A DNA stretch of 62,994 bases from CAYYIS01 sp964470965 (GTDB lineage: Bacteria; JAAXHH01; JABIQT01), in contig CAYYIS010000031.1 in the NCBI GenBank assembly GCA_964470965.1, positions 1 to 62,994 on the forward strand. The letters are read 5' to 3'. Position numbers and translations under genes: made by a program. Positions 35,088-43,396 of this stretch are shown here, piece after piece. The first letter of the stretch is position 1. Each line of letters starts with the position of its first letter. The notes beneath the pieces were generated by a model that was not told the origin of the DNA, ran no database searches, and saw only the letters and a program-made list of their open reading frames with translations.

Positions 35088-35670
35088 CGGTCAGGATATA
35101 TTGTTTGGCGCGGCAGGCGAGCCGCGGTAGCTTCGGTCGTTCCCGGGTTCCAACAGGCATTCAGTAATCCTGAAACCCAGACTTTGCCGGTTGGCGGCGC
35201 CAAGATCAGTTTCGCCTGCATGCCACGGGCCCGGGTCAATCCCGGCGAGACGGTACTGATTTCCGATCCCCATATCCCGCGTATCGTACCGTGACTTTCA
35301 CGGCCGCTGGTGGGTAGGGGCGATTTCCTGCCAAACCCGCGTCGGGTGGTGCGACTGTCGCCTGTGGGACCAAACGGATGTTCGACCGTTATTTCAACAA
35401 CCCGGCCGGTACCGTGACGGACATTCTGATGTTCAGAAAGATAGTCGATTTTGCCAGTCAGCACGACCTCATTGTGTGCCATGACACTCCACACACATGA
35501 CCATCGACGACTACGAAGCTTCCTGTCTGCCGCAAGCATCCGGCGGAAGCTCCGCGCACCGAAAACCGGTATGGATGCAGGCCCCTTTCGCGCTGAATAC
35601 ACCTGAAGACCGAATGAAGGCGGTGGCCGGCGGCGTAGAACACAGCCTGTCCCACCGCCTGCGCCTTTGA
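35088..35670 (+). pseudogene. dapL: Decayed LL-diaminopimelate aminotransferase-like gene
   Basis: Fragments of a class I/II aminotransferase are spread over different frames. 35064-phase reads NPETQTLPVGGAKISFACMP and ARVNPGETVLISDPHIP up to a TGA at 35292-35294. 35378-35500 reads MFDRYFNNPAGTVTDILMF and RKIVDFASQHDLIVCHDTP before TGA. About 35562-35601 reads KTGMDAGPFRAEYT before TGA. These match, in order, the DapL blocks N-P-E-T-Q-x-L-P-L-I-G-x-K, V-N-P-G-D-x-V-L-x-P-D-P, N-x-P-N-N-P-T-G and I-x-V-C-H-D-A. The N-terminal part and the PLP-lysine region are missing. Several frameshifts and stops make it non-functional. It fills the gap between groEL and folB. Confidence 0.8.
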
Positions 35671-35707
35671 ACGCCTCACGGAGTTGCCGGGCCTGACAGG
35701 AGAGATC

Positions 35708-36067
35708 ATGACAGAGGACTGGATTCGTATTAAGGGAATAAGACTGTTTGGTTACCACGGCGTTTACGAGGAAGAAAACCACCGGGGACAGACATTCGAG
35801 GTAGATGTATCGCTTCAGACCGATCTGAAGCAGGCTGGGCAGGCTGATGCCATCGATCAGACGATCGACTATCAGGCGGTTTACCGGGCCGTCGAACAGG
35901 TCGTGACCGGGCCTGCCATGCAATTATTGGAAGCGGTAGCCGATCGGATCGCTATGGAACTATTGGCACGGTTTTCCGTTTCGCGTGTCGTGATTCACCT
36001 GCGTAAGCCTTACGTCAAGATGCCCGGACCAGTGGACACGGTAGAGATCGAGATCTCAAGGCCGTGA
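35708..36067 (+). CDS. folB: Dihydroneopterin aldolase
   Basis: ATG at 35708 (119 residues) is chosen over the TTG at 35684 because AGGAGA lies 6 to 12 nt before it and the FolB fold starts right after. Family marks: IKGIRLFGYHGVYEEENHRG (catalytic Glu in the G-V-x-x-E-E block), DQTIDYQAVY with the pocket Tyr, LLEAVADRIA and VIHLRKPYVKMPGPVD. It cleaves 7,8-dihydroneopterin to 6-hydroxymethyl-dihydropterin and glycolaldehyde in folate synthesis. folK starts 7 nt after its stop, so product and next enzyme are encoded side by side. Confidence 0.96.
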   Translation: MTEDWIRIKGIRLFGYHGVYEEENHRGQTFEVDVSLQTDLKQAGQADAIDQTIDYQAVYRAVEQVVTGPAMQLLEAVADRIAMELLARFSVSRVVIHLRKPYVKMPGPVDTVEIEISRP

Positions 36068-36074
36068 TGTGATC

Positions 36075-36581
36075 ATGTCCGAAACATTGACTGCCATCGG
36101 TATCGGTGGCAACATTGGAAACCGTGAAGACACACTGAATAGAGCGGTTACAGCGCTCGCGGAAACGCCCGGAATAAAAATAGTCAGGCAGTCGCCTTGG
36201 TATGAGACGGCGCCGGAAGGGTTCGATGATCAGCCCTTCTTTCTGAACGGCGCGCTGTCAGCCATGTCGGCCCTGACACCGCGGAATCTTCTATCGGTTC
36301 TGCATCGTATCGAACACCGGTTCGGTCGGATCAGAAACATACCGGACGGCCCGCGACCGGTTGATTTGGATCTTCTTCTGTATGGCGACCTGGTCCTCGA
36401 TGAGGTAGATTTGGTCGTACCCCATCCACGCATGACTAACCGGGCGTTTGTACTCGTACCCCTGGCGGATATTCTTCCCGAAGCGATTCACCCCGTTACC
36501 CTCCTCACAATCGATGACTTGCTGTTAAAGTTAGGTAATATCGATCAATCCATATCACCCTATCTCAGAGAAAACCCATGA
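36075..36581 (+). CDS. folK: 6-hydroxymethyl-dihydropterin pyrophosphokinase
   Basis: ATG at 36075 (168 residues) is the likelier start, with GTG at 36069 in the same frame also possible. HPPK motifs: IGIGGNIGNREDTLNRAV at the N-terminus, SPWYETAPEGFDDQPFFLNG near 40, RNIPDGPRPVDLDLLLYGD near 92 (Mg/ATP-binding Asp pair and Arg) and VPHPRMTNRAFVLVPLADI near 115. It transfers pyrophosphate from ATP to the pterin made by FolB. It is linked to the next gene by an ATGA overlap at 36578-36581. Confidence 0.96.
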   Translation: MSETLTAIGIGGNIGNREDTLNRAVTALAETPGIKIVRQSPWYETAPEGFDDQPFFLNGALSAMSALTPRNLLSVLHRIEHRFGRIRNIPDGPRPVDLDLLLYGDLVLDEVDLVVPHPRMTNRAFVLVPLADILPEAIHPVTLLTIDDLLLKLGNIDQSISPYLRENP

Positions 36582-37333
36582 CAGATGCAAGCCAAGGTGG
36601 TCCTGTTACCCTTATCATGGCTGCCGGAAAAGGAACCCGGATGAAGTCCGACAAGGCCAAGGTCCTCCACCCGATCTGCGGCCGGCCGATGATCCAGTAT
36701 TCCGTTGAAACGGCTCAAGCACTTGGATCGAATCGTGTTATCGTCATCGTCGGTCACCAGGCGGAGGCGGTTAAAGACACGTTGAAGGACTACGAGGTCG
36801 AGTTCGCGGAACAGCGCGAACAGCTTGGGACCGGCCACGCTGTTCTGCAGGCTCGCCCGTTGCTGGAGGGTTTCACCGGAACGCTCCTGGTCCTGGCTGG
36901 TGACACGCCACTGATCCAGGTGGCATCCCTCAGGAACCTGTGTGATGCTCATGCCAGACACCGGGCGGCGGTCACCGTTCTTACTGCGATCATGGAGGAC
37001 CCCTTCGGTCTGGGGCGGATCGTTAGGGATGAGAACGACCAGGTGATCCGTATCGTAGAAGAGAAAGATGCCGCAGAAGAAGAACGAGTCATTAGAGAGG
37101 TTAACTCCAGCATCTACTGTTTTGACACACGGCTCCTGTTCGACGCGTTGATGAGAATCACGCCGGATAACAAACAGGGCGAGTTGTACCTTACGGATAC
37201 GATCGCCATCCTTCGGAGCGCCGGTGGATGGGTGGCCGGTTCCATCGCGCAAAATGCCAACGACACGACTGGAATCAACACGATGGACGATCTGGATCAG
37301 GCGGATAGGATTATGCAGTCCAGGTTGGGTTAG
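36578..37333 (+). CDS. GlmU-like UDP-N-acetylglucosamine pyrophosphorylase domain protein, no acetyltransferase domain
   Basis: 251 residues contain only the nucleotidyltransferase half of GlmU: LIMAAGKGTRMKSDKAKVLH at residues 12-31, REQLGTGHAVLQARPLLEGF near 85, VLAGDTPLI near 107 (the metal Asp), and a core ending near residue 230. The left-handed beta-helix acetyltransferase half (about 200 residues in E. coli GlmU) is missing; the frame ends cleanly in TAG with normal noncoding sequence after. It is thus a stand-alone UTP- or NTP-sugar pyrophosphorylase, and acetylation would need another enzyme. Translation is coupled to folK (4 nt overlap). The substrate is likely GlcNAc-1-P but not certain. 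Confidence 0.88.
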   Translation: MTDASQGGPVTLIMAAGKGTRMKSDKAKVLHPICGRPMIQYSVETAQALGSNRVIVIVGHQAEAVKDTLKDYEVEFAEQREQLGTGHAVLQARPLLEGFTGTLLVLAGDTPLIQVASLRNLCDAHARHRAAVTVLTAIMEDPFGLGRIVRDENDQVIRIVEEKDAAEEERVIREVNSSIYCFDTRLLFDALMRITPDNKQGELYLTDTIAILRSAGGWVAGSIAQNANDTTGINTMDDLDQADRIMQSRLG

Positions 37334-37797
37334 GTAGATCGGTTTTTCTCGGGGGCATCGCAAATCGTGTATGTCGTTGTGTTTCAACGAAAAAATAAGT
37401 TGACTTTTACTACCTGCCCCCATATATTTCTGCGATTGTTTGGAGATAGAATTTCAGCGTAGCAAAAGATATGATCTATCAGGCGAATTACGGAATGCCG
37501 CAGTAACTCGAATTAGAACAACCGTCATTTGACGATTGATTCGGCTTGGTTCGAGGGAACAACCACGACCTCCCGTTCCTTCCGTCCCCGGTCGAAAGTG
37601 CTGTCCTGCGTTGGTACATGGTTTGCACAGGATAGATGGTCGTTCACAGGGTTGGAGGTCAGAAAGGATCGTGGTATGGAGGATACTTGGTGCCGTTTTA
37701 TTCCCCTGTTCCGCATCCTGCCTTTAGATTGACGAACCTCCTTTCCTTAAAGAACTCCTGAAAGTCTACCAGATTTCCGGCCATTCGGAGTTTGCGT
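37334..37797. other. Long untranslated region before the LytR_C gene
   Basis: Between the pyrophosphorylase and LytR_C genes no recognised gene is found. Short TTG-started frames at 37529-37732 and 37536-37727 overlap each other and resemble nothing. A good promoter lies at 37400-37428, which would leave a leader of about 360 nt. Confidence 0.5.
37400..37428 (+). promoter_or_regulatory. Candidate sigma70 promoter
   Basis: TTGACT (37400-37405), a 17 nt spacer and TATATT (37423-37428) match the -35 and -10 consensus at five of six positions each, with ideal spacing. It would drive the lytR_C-domain gene, rsfS and argS. Confidence 0.65.
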
Positions 37798-38298
37798 ATG
37801 GCAAGGCGAAGAAGTCATTTGACGCCTATCGGGGCGTCGAAACGTACGGAACGGAAGCCTTTGAAAGTATGGTTTCTCGAGGGCGTGATTGTCCTGCTGG
37901 TCGGCCTGAATGCATATTTGTTGTACTCCGCCCTGTCTCCTTCAGAGACCGTGTCGTCGCAGGACTTCAGGCCTGCGGAGTCGCAGGGCATTCGTCAGCT
38001 GGTGCAGGTAGAGGTGCTGAATGGATGCGGGGTTCAGGGGATCAGTCAACAGGTGCGAAAGTATTTGAGAAGCCAGGGATTTGATGTAGTGTATATCGAC
38101 AATGCAGAGAATTTCGATTTTCCTGAGACGGTTGTGCTGGATCGCCGGGGAGAGGCAGCAATCTCGGATGAATCTCGCTCCGTCGCCACGGTGCTTGGAA
38201 CACCCCATGTAATACAGCAGAAAAACGAAGAAAGACTGGTCGACGTCACCGTAGTGGTCGGCCAAGACTACAGACAGTTACGATCATACGAGGAATAG
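37798..38298 (+). CDS. Membrane-anchored LytR_C domain protein
   Basis: ATG at 37798 has GGAG at 37787-37790 at good distance; the TTG at 37792 is too close to it. The 166-residue product has a basic N-terminus (MARRRSHLTP), one membrane helix GVIVLLVGLNAYLLYSAL near residues 28-45, and an extracytoplasmic LytR_C domain starting VEVLNGCGVQGISQQVRKYL near 71. The domain is found at the C-terminus of LytR-CpsA-Psr proteins and alone; its role is probably in the cell envelope but not well defined. No LCP catalytic domain is present. It is the first gene of a run with rsfS and argS. Confidence 0.85.
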   Translation: MARRRSHLTPIGASKRTERKPLKVWFLEGVIVLLVGLNAYLLYSALSPSETVSSQDFRPAESQGIRQLVQVEVLNGCGVQGISQQVRKYLRSQGFDVVYIDNAENFDFPETVVLDRRGEAAISDESRSVATVLGTPHVIQQKNEERLVDVTVVVGQDYRQLRSYEE

Positions 38299-38299
38299 A

Positions 38300-38716
38300 G
38301 TGTCCCTGAATCATACGGAACTGGCCGAGCACGCGGCCGAGGCCATGCTGGAGAAGAAAGCGCAGGATATCCGTATCATAGATCTGCGGAACCTGACGGC
38401 TATCGTAGATTATTTCGTCATTTGTTCCGCGGACTCCGAGCCTCAAATGAAAGCCATCGTGGATCAGGTGACCGGTGATTTGAAAGCCAGGCACACCAGG
38501 CCCTGGCACGTAGAAGGCACGCGGGGCTGGCGCTGGGTTTTGGTCGACTATGTGGATGTGGTCGTCCATGTATTCCGGGAAGAGACGAGAACGTTTTACG
38601 GCCTGGAACGTCTCTGGGGAGATGCACCCATCACTCAAGTGAGTATTGATCCGGAGTCGGGTCAAATCCGGCATATCACTGACTGTCCGCCTGAGGAGGA
38701 AGTGGTTCATGAGTAA
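38300..38716 (+). CDS. rsfS: Ribosomal silencing factor RsfS
   Basis: The 138-residue RsfS/Iojap family protein starts at GTG 38300, 1 nt after the previous stop and preceded by GAGGAA. Typical blocks: KKAQDIRIIDLRNLTAIVDY, FVICSADSEPQMKAIVDQV and DYVDVVVHVFREETRTFYGL, then ERLWGDAP. The protein binds L14 of the 50S subunit and blocks joining with 30S when nutrients are low. The last 8 nt overlap argS. Confidence 0.96.
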   Translation: MSLNHTELAEHAAEAMLEKKAQDIRIIDLRNLTAIVDYFVICSADSEPQMKAIVDQVTGDLKARHTRPWHVEGTRGWRWVLVDYVDVVVHVFREETRTFYGLERLWGDAPITQVSIDPESGQIRHITDCPPEEEVVHE

Positions 38717-40412
38717 TACCGATGAGGCCGTGGCGACAGCCTCCCCGCGGAGTTACCTCCAACAGGGCCTGCAGGCGGCGATCACATCGTGCTATGCCAT
38801 CGACATCCCGCTCGAACAGGTGCACCTGGAAACACCGGGCAATCCGGATCACGGTGATTTCGCCACAAACATTGCTATGAAGCTGGCGAAGGAGATTAAA
38901 CAGGCACCCCGCGGAATTGCCGAAGCAATCGTTGGCGCTCTGGACACCGAACCGGATTGGATCAGCGGCGTAGATATCGCCGGACCCGGGTTCATCAATT
39001 TTCGTCTCGGGCCACGCTGGTTGACGGATATCCTCCTGGAGATCGAAGCGGCCGACCAACGCTTCGGCGCTTCTGATTTCGGAAAGGGAAAGCATATCCA
39101 GGTGGAATTTGTAAGTGCCAACCCCACTGGTCCACTGTCCGTTGGGCACGGCCGTCAGGCGGTAATCGGCGATACCATCAGCCGCCTCCTGGAATGGACC
39201 GGCCATAAGGTCACACGCGAGTACTATTTCAACAATGCCGGCACACAGATGGAGGCGCTGGGCGAGTCCGTTTATGCCCGGTATATGGAATTGCTGGGTC
39301 AAGAATATCCCTTCCCCGAGAACGGATATCAAGGTGACTATATAGGCGAACTCGCTCAGAAGATCCTGGATGAACACGGTGACACCAGAGCCGGCAGTCA
39401 CGAGCGAGGGGACCTGGACTTTTTCAAGAACGCCGCCGAAGCACTGATGTTTGGTATGATCAGACGCACGCTTGACCGCTTGGGAATCTCTTTCGACGTG
39501 TACTACAACGAGTCCTCTCTCTATGAGTCAGGACGGATTCAGGAGGTAATCGACACGCTCCGGGAACGCGGTTATGCGTATGAAAAAGACGGCGCCACCT
39601 GGTTTAAGGCCACATCGTTCGGTATAGACCAGGATCGGGTGATCGTCAGAAGCAAAAGCAAAACGGGTATGCCCACGTATCGACTACCGGACATCGCGTA
39701 TCACCAGCATAAATTTGAACGTGGCTTCGACCATATCCTCGATATATTCGGTGCCGATCATCATCAAACCTATCAGGACGTCCGTGCCGGTATCGAAGCA
39801 CTCGGATGCGATATGAGTAAGCTGACCACTGTGATCCACCAGTTTGTGACCCTCATGAGAGACGGCAACGTAGTACGTATGTCCAAACGGGCCGCGAATT
39901 TCGTGACTTTAGAGGAACTGCTTGACGAGGCGGGTGCCGATGTCACACGGTTTTTTATTCTGACGCGCAGCCACAACAGTCACCTGAATTTCGATCTGGA
40001 TCTGGCCAAGGAAGAATCGGATAAGAATCCCGTGTACTACGTCCAATATGCACATGCGCGCACTGCCAACCTCCTCAAGCGTGCGCAGGAACAGGGGTAC
40101 GATCGGATACCGGCACTGGAGGCGGACCTGTCGCTGCTCGATACGCCGGAAGAGGCCGTTCTGATAAAAACGATCGGAGCGTTGCCCGAGATGATCCAGG
40201 GCGCTGCCCTCGCATACGAGCCGCATCGGATGACCGGGTATCTCAGAGAAGTTGCCTCGGCGTTGCACACATTTTATTTCAACCATAAAGTGGTCCGCGA
40301 CGATCAGCCCCTTGCGCTGACGCAAAGTCGCCTGGCACTGATTAATGCAACACGCATCGTACTGCGTAACGGCCTGAGTGTAATCGGTGCGTCTGCACCG
40401 GATAAGATGTAG
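38709..40412 (+). CDS. argS: Arginyl-tRNA synthetase
   Basis: ATG at 38709, inside the last codons of rsfS and preceded by GAGGAAG, gives 567 residues, a normal size; the GTG-type upstream frame is not needed. The class Ia signatures are NPTGPLSVGHGRQAVIGD near residue 138 (HIGH variant S-V-G-H) and VVRMSKRAANFV near 390 (KMSK variant). An Add-1 domain is at the N-terminus (GNPDHGDFATNIAMKLAK), and the C-terminal anticodon-binding DALR domain ends with SRLALINATRIVLRNGLSVIG. It charges tRNA-Arg with arginine and, like its family, needs tRNA for activation. Confidence 0.97.
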   Translation: MSNTDEAVATASPRSYLQQGLQAAITSCYAIDIPLEQVHLETPGNPDHGDFATNIAMKLAKEIKQAPRGIAEAIVGALDTEPDWISGVDIAGPGFINFRLGPRWLTDILLEIEAADQRFGASDFGKGKHIQVEFVSANPTGPLSVGHGRQAVIGDTISRLLEWTGHKVTREYYFNNAGTQMEALGESVYARYMELLGQEYPFPENGYQGDYIGELAQKILDEHGDTRAGSHERGDLDFFKNAAEALMFGMIRRTLDRLGISFDVYYNESSLYESGRIQEVIDTLRERGYAYEKDGATWFKATSFGIDQDRVIVRSKSKTGMPTYRLPDIAYHQHKFERGFDHILDIFGADHHQTYQDVRAGIEALGCDMSKLTTVIHQFVTLMRDGNVVRMSKRAANFVTLEELLDEAGADVTRFFILTRSHNSHLNFDLDLAKEESDKNPVYYVQYAHARTANLLKRAQEQGYDRIPALEADLSLLDTPEEAVLIKTIGALPEMIQGAALAYEPHRMTGYLREVASALHTFYFNHKVVRDDQPLALTQSRLALINATRIVLRNGLSVIGASAPDKM

Positions 40413-40426
40413 ACAGGAGTTTTTAA

Positions 40427-41326
40427 GTGAGTATTCTTGTGGTAGGAACTGTGGCGTATGATTCGGTCAGGACGCCGCACGGTGAGGTGAACGAAGCGCT
40501 GGGTGGTTCAGCTACCTATTTTTCTGCTGCTGCCAGCTTCTTCGCACCGATAGATATCGTGGCGGTGGTGGGGCATGATTTTGCGCATGACCACCTGCAC
40601 TTTCTGAAAAAGCGTAATGTGGATTTCTCCGGGTTGGAGATAGGGGACGGATTGACATTCCGATGGGCGGGTGAGTATGAACCCAACATGAACGACCGGG
40701 AGACGCTCGACACCCAGCTGAACGTGTTGCTCGATTTCAAACCGGTGCTGAACGAAACCCACAAAGAGAAGCCCTTCATTTTTCTCGCCAACATTGATCC
40801 TGAGCTTCAATCAGAAGTTCTCAGCCAGGTAACGGAGCCTCATCTTACGGTCTGCGACACCATGGATTTCTGGATATCAGGCAAGCGTGAAGCGTTGGAG
40901 GATACACTCCATCAGGTGGATATACTGATCATCAATGACAGCGAGGCCCGTCAGCTGTCTGACGAGTACAACCTGGCTAAAGCAGGGCGTTTTATCCTTG
41001 ATCTGGGGCCGCGCGCAGCCGTTATAAAACGAGGAGAGCACGGTGCGACACTCGTTACGGAAGACACCTATTTCGCAGTGCCTGCGTATCCGGTCCTTTC
41101 GGTGACCGATCCCACCGGCGCGGGAGATTCGTTTGCCGGCGGTTTCGTCGGGTATCTGGCCCGTGAGGGTGATACGAGCGATAGTGGTTTGAAGCGAGCT
41201 ATGATTCATGGATCGGTGATGGCTTCGTTCAACGTGGAGGACTTCAGCGTAAGACGCCTGGAGAACCTTGAGAACCACGAGATTGAACATAGACTCGAAT
41301 CGTTTGTGGAGATGTTACGGTTTTAA
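40427..41326 (+). CDS. PfkB/ribokinase-family sugar kinase
   Basis: The 299-residue protein starts at GTG 40427 with GACAGGAG 9 nt before. Ribokinase-like features: LGGSATYFSAAASFF near residue 25 (substrate G-G motif), and DPTGAGDSFAGGFVGYLA near 226, the PfkB signature 2 with the catalytic base Asp and anion hole. It phosphorylates a sugar or nucleoside with ATP in the cytoplasm. The mtnA start codon follows its stop by 1 nt, so the two proteins are made together. A role in salvage of 5-methylthioribose or a related pentose is therefore suggested, but classical MtnK belongs to another kinase fold. The substrate is open. Confidence 0.9.
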   Translation: MSILVVGTVAYDSVRTPHGEVNEALGGSATYFSAAASFFAPIDIVAVVGHDFAHDHLHFLKKRNVDFSGLEIGDGLTFRWAGEYEPNMNDRETLDTQLNVLLDFKPVLNETHKEKPFIFLANIDPELQSEVLSQVTEPHLTVCDTMDFWISGKREALEDTLHQVDILIINDSEARQLSDEYNLAKAGRFILDLGPRAAVIKRGEHGATLVTEDTYFAVPAYPVLSVTDPTGAGDSFAGGFVGYLAREGDTSDSGLKRAMIHGSVMASFNVEDFSVRRLENLENHEIEHRLESFVEMLRF

Positions 41327-41327
41327 T

Positions 41328-42377
41328 ATGACATTTACGACGGTGGAATGGGACGAAGACAGCCGGACGGTTCGCATGCTCGATCAGACCCGTCTGCCGA
41401 ATGACGTGATCTACGATAACTATGATGATTATCGGGATGTAGCTGCCGCGATCAAAGATCTGAAGGTACGCGGCGCCCCCGCCATCGGTGTGTCAGCCGC
41501 TCTGGGCGTCGTCGTAGGAATACAGGATTTTCAGGCGGAGGACTATACGTCGTTCAAGTCGGAATTGGATACAATAACTGATGTACTGGCCGCTACCCGC
41601 CCCACGGCTGTGAATCTGTTTTGGGCGTTGGAGCGTATGCGGCGAACAGCGGAATCGCATAAGAAAACGCCCGTGGAAGATATAAAAAATATCCTTCACA
41701 AAGAGGCGCTGGACATCCTGGCAGAAGATCAGGACATGTGCCGCCGAATCGGTATACACGGCGCCACACTCATAGGCGAAGGCCAAACGGTGTTAACACA
41801 CTGTAACGCTGGGGCCCTGGCCACAGCCGGTGCGGGGACCGCTCTGTCGGTTATTTATCAAGCACATCAGGACGGCAAAGGCATCCGGGTAATCGCAGAC
41901 GAAACCCGGCCGATTCTGCAGGGTGCCCGTCTGACGGCATGGGAACTGCTCCAGTCGGGAGTGGATGTGACACTGATTTGTGACAACATGGCCGCCCAGG
42001 TCATGAAAGAAGGCAGGGTAGACTGCATTATCGTCGGTGCGGACCGTATAGCCGCCAACGGGGATGTGGCCAACAAAATAGGGACGTATGGTGTGGCAGT
42101 GCTGGCCCAGGCCCACAACATCCCGTTCTATGTGGCGGCACCGTTTTCCACAATCGATCTGGCGATCGAGCACGGAGACGGTATACCGATCGAGGAAAGA
42201 AATCCGGTTGAAGTAACGCAGGGGCTGGGAAAACGTACCGCTCCTGAAGGAATAAGGGTTTACAACCCCGCGTTCGATGTGACTCCAGCCTCGCTGGTGA
42301 CGGCTCTCATCACCGAATGGGGGATTGCAAGGGCACCTTACAAGGAAACCATAGCAGCGCTGTCGCGCTCTGAATAA
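41328..42377 (+). CDS. mtnA: S-methyl-5-thioribose-1-phosphate isomerase
   Basis: ATG at 41328, 1 nt after the kinase stop, gives 349 residues, the family size; the longer frame from 41268 lies inside the kinase gene. Family blocks: VRGAPAIGVSAALGVVVG near residue 47, RPTAVNLFWALERM near 90, LTHCNAGALATAGAGTALSV near 157 (catalytic Cys in T-H-C-N-A-G), IVGADRIAANGDVANKIGTY near 235 (catalytic Asp) and PFSTIDLA. It converts 5-methylthioribose-1-phosphate to the ribulose form in methionine salvage. No mtnB, mtnC or mtnD is in the window. The rplM gene starts 16 nt later. Confidence 0.97.
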   Translation: MTFTTVEWDEDSRTVRMLDQTRLPNDVIYDNYDDYRDVAAAIKDLKVRGAPAIGVSAALGVVVGIQDFQAEDYTSFKSELDTITDVLAATRPTAVNLFWALERMRRTAESHKKTPVEDIKNILHKEALDILAEDQDMCRRIGIHGATLIGEGQTVLTHCNAGALATAGAGTALSVIYQAHQDGKGIRVIADETRPILQGARLTAWELLQSGVDVTLICDNMAAQVMKEGRVDCIIVGADRIAANGDVANKIGTYGVAVLAQAHNIPFYVAAPFSTIDLAIEHGDGIPIEERNPVEVTQGLGKRTAPEGIRVYNPAFDVTPASLVTALITEWGIARAPYKETIAALSRSE

Positions 42378-42393
42378 GGAGATCGTAACCACT

Positions 42394-42825
42394 ATGAAAA
42401 CGCCGACTGTGAGTGCCGCGGATGTGCAACGGGATTGGCTTGTGATCGATGCAGACGGTAAGGTGCTTGGGCGTCTGGCCAGTGAAGTGGCTCAGATCCT
42501 GCGTGGAAAGCATAAACCCACCTATTCCCCCCATGTGGACACAGGTGATCACGTGGTGATAATAAACGCCAGCAAAATCGTTGTAACCGGTAGAAAAGCC
42601 CAACAGAAGATTTATTACCGCCACAGCCAGTATCCGGGCGGATTGAAGGAGGTCCCCTACGAACGCATGTTCGCTAAAAGTCCGGAACGTGTGGTCCGCA
42701 TGGCCGTAAAGGGAATGTTGCCTCATAATACGCTGGGGCGCATGATGTACAGAAAACTCAAGGTATACAACGGATCAGACCATCCTCATGAGGCCCAGAA
42801 GCCGGTGGCCCTGGAAATCGGTTAA
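42394..42825 (+). CDS. rplM: Ribosomal protein uL13 (L13)
   Basis: The 143-residue protein is of full L13 length. Conserved stretches are WLVIDADGKVLGRLASEVAQ, LRGKHKPTYSPHVDTGDHVV, the KIYYRHSQYPGGLKE block, RVVRMAVKGMLPHN and YNGSDHPHEAQKP. It is an early-assembling 50S protein. ATAAGGAG precedes the ATG at a proper distance. It is followed by rpsI after 36 nt, the usual rplM-rpsI pair. Its position right behind mtnA is uncommon. Confidence 0.99.
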   Translation: MKTPTVSAADVQRDWLVIDADGKVLGRLASEVAQILRGKHKPTYSPHVDTGDHVVIINASKIVVTGRKAQQKIYYRHSQYPGGLKEVPYERMFAKSPERVVRMAVKGMLPHNTLGRMMYRKLKVYNGSDHPHEAQKPVALEIG

Positions 42826-42861
42826 GTCTGATCTGTCAATCTGACGAGAGGAGGTGAATAC

Positions 42862-43260
42862 ATGGCACAAGAAACCATTCACACGGTAGGCAAACGAAAA
42901 CGCGCGGTCGCAAAAGTCTGGTTGAGCCCGAAAGGTAAAGGTGAATCCCATACGGTGAACGGCATGGGGTTACTCGAATATTTCAACCGTGAAAAGCTCG
43001 TCATCGCGGTTGAAGAACCTCTGCATCTGACGGAAATGAACGACCAGGTGACGGTGATGGCACGTACCTTCGGGGGTGGGAAATCCGGACAGGCCGATGC
43101 GCTCAGACTGGGTATCGCCCGCGCTCTGAATCTGATGAATGAAGAGTTGCACTCCACCCTGCGCCACGCAGGCATGCTGACGCGTGACGGTCGGATCAAG
43201 GAACGTAAGAAATACGGTCTCGCCGGCGCACGGAAGCGGTTCCAGTTCTCGAAACGTTAA
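42862..43260 (+). CDS. rpsI: Ribosomal protein uS9 (S9)
   Basis: 132 residues with the typical S9 features: TVGKRKRAVAKVWLSPKGKG at the N-terminus, FGGGKSGQADALRLGIARAL in the middle and the basic tail KKYGLAGARKRFQFSKR, whose final Lys-Arg contacts P-site tRNA. GAGGAGGTGA lies just before ATG 42862, a very strong ribosome site. Confidence 0.99.
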   Translation: MAQETIHTVGKRKRAVAKVWLSPKGKGESHTVNGMGLLEYFNREKLVIAVEEPLHLTEMNDQVTVMARTFGGGKSGQADALRLGIARALNLMNEELHSTLRHAGMLTRDGRIKERKKYGLAGARKRFQFSKR

Positions 43261-43277
43261 AGAAGGTCCTCTATCCT

Positions 43278-43384
43278 ACGAATTTGCCGGCTTAACGGTT
43301 GCCGCGAATTCGTCCCATGTGTGAAAATCCTGTCCATACGAGGGAGAACCCATGGGGTGACACGACACAATTCGTGAAAGGAGA
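43278..43384 (+). promoter_or_regulatory. rpsB leader with two alternative pairings, possible translational control
   Basis: Within the 136 nt between rpsI and rpsB, ACGAATT (43278-43284) can pair with AATTCGT at 43307-43313 or with a second AATTCGT at 43369-43375. The second lies directly beside the Shine-Dalgarno AAAGGAGA (43377-43384). The two pairings exclude each other. Ribosomal protein S2 autoregulates through its own leader in several phyla; whether this leader does so is inference. Confidence 0.4.
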
Positions 43385-43396
43385 CGTACACCGTAA

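Noticed and set aside
34784..35923. Long 379-codon minus-strand frame overlapping groEL, the dapL remnant and folB
   Set aside because: It is antisense to real genes and to the pseudogene, has no recognisable motif, and its composition follows the opposite-strand codons.
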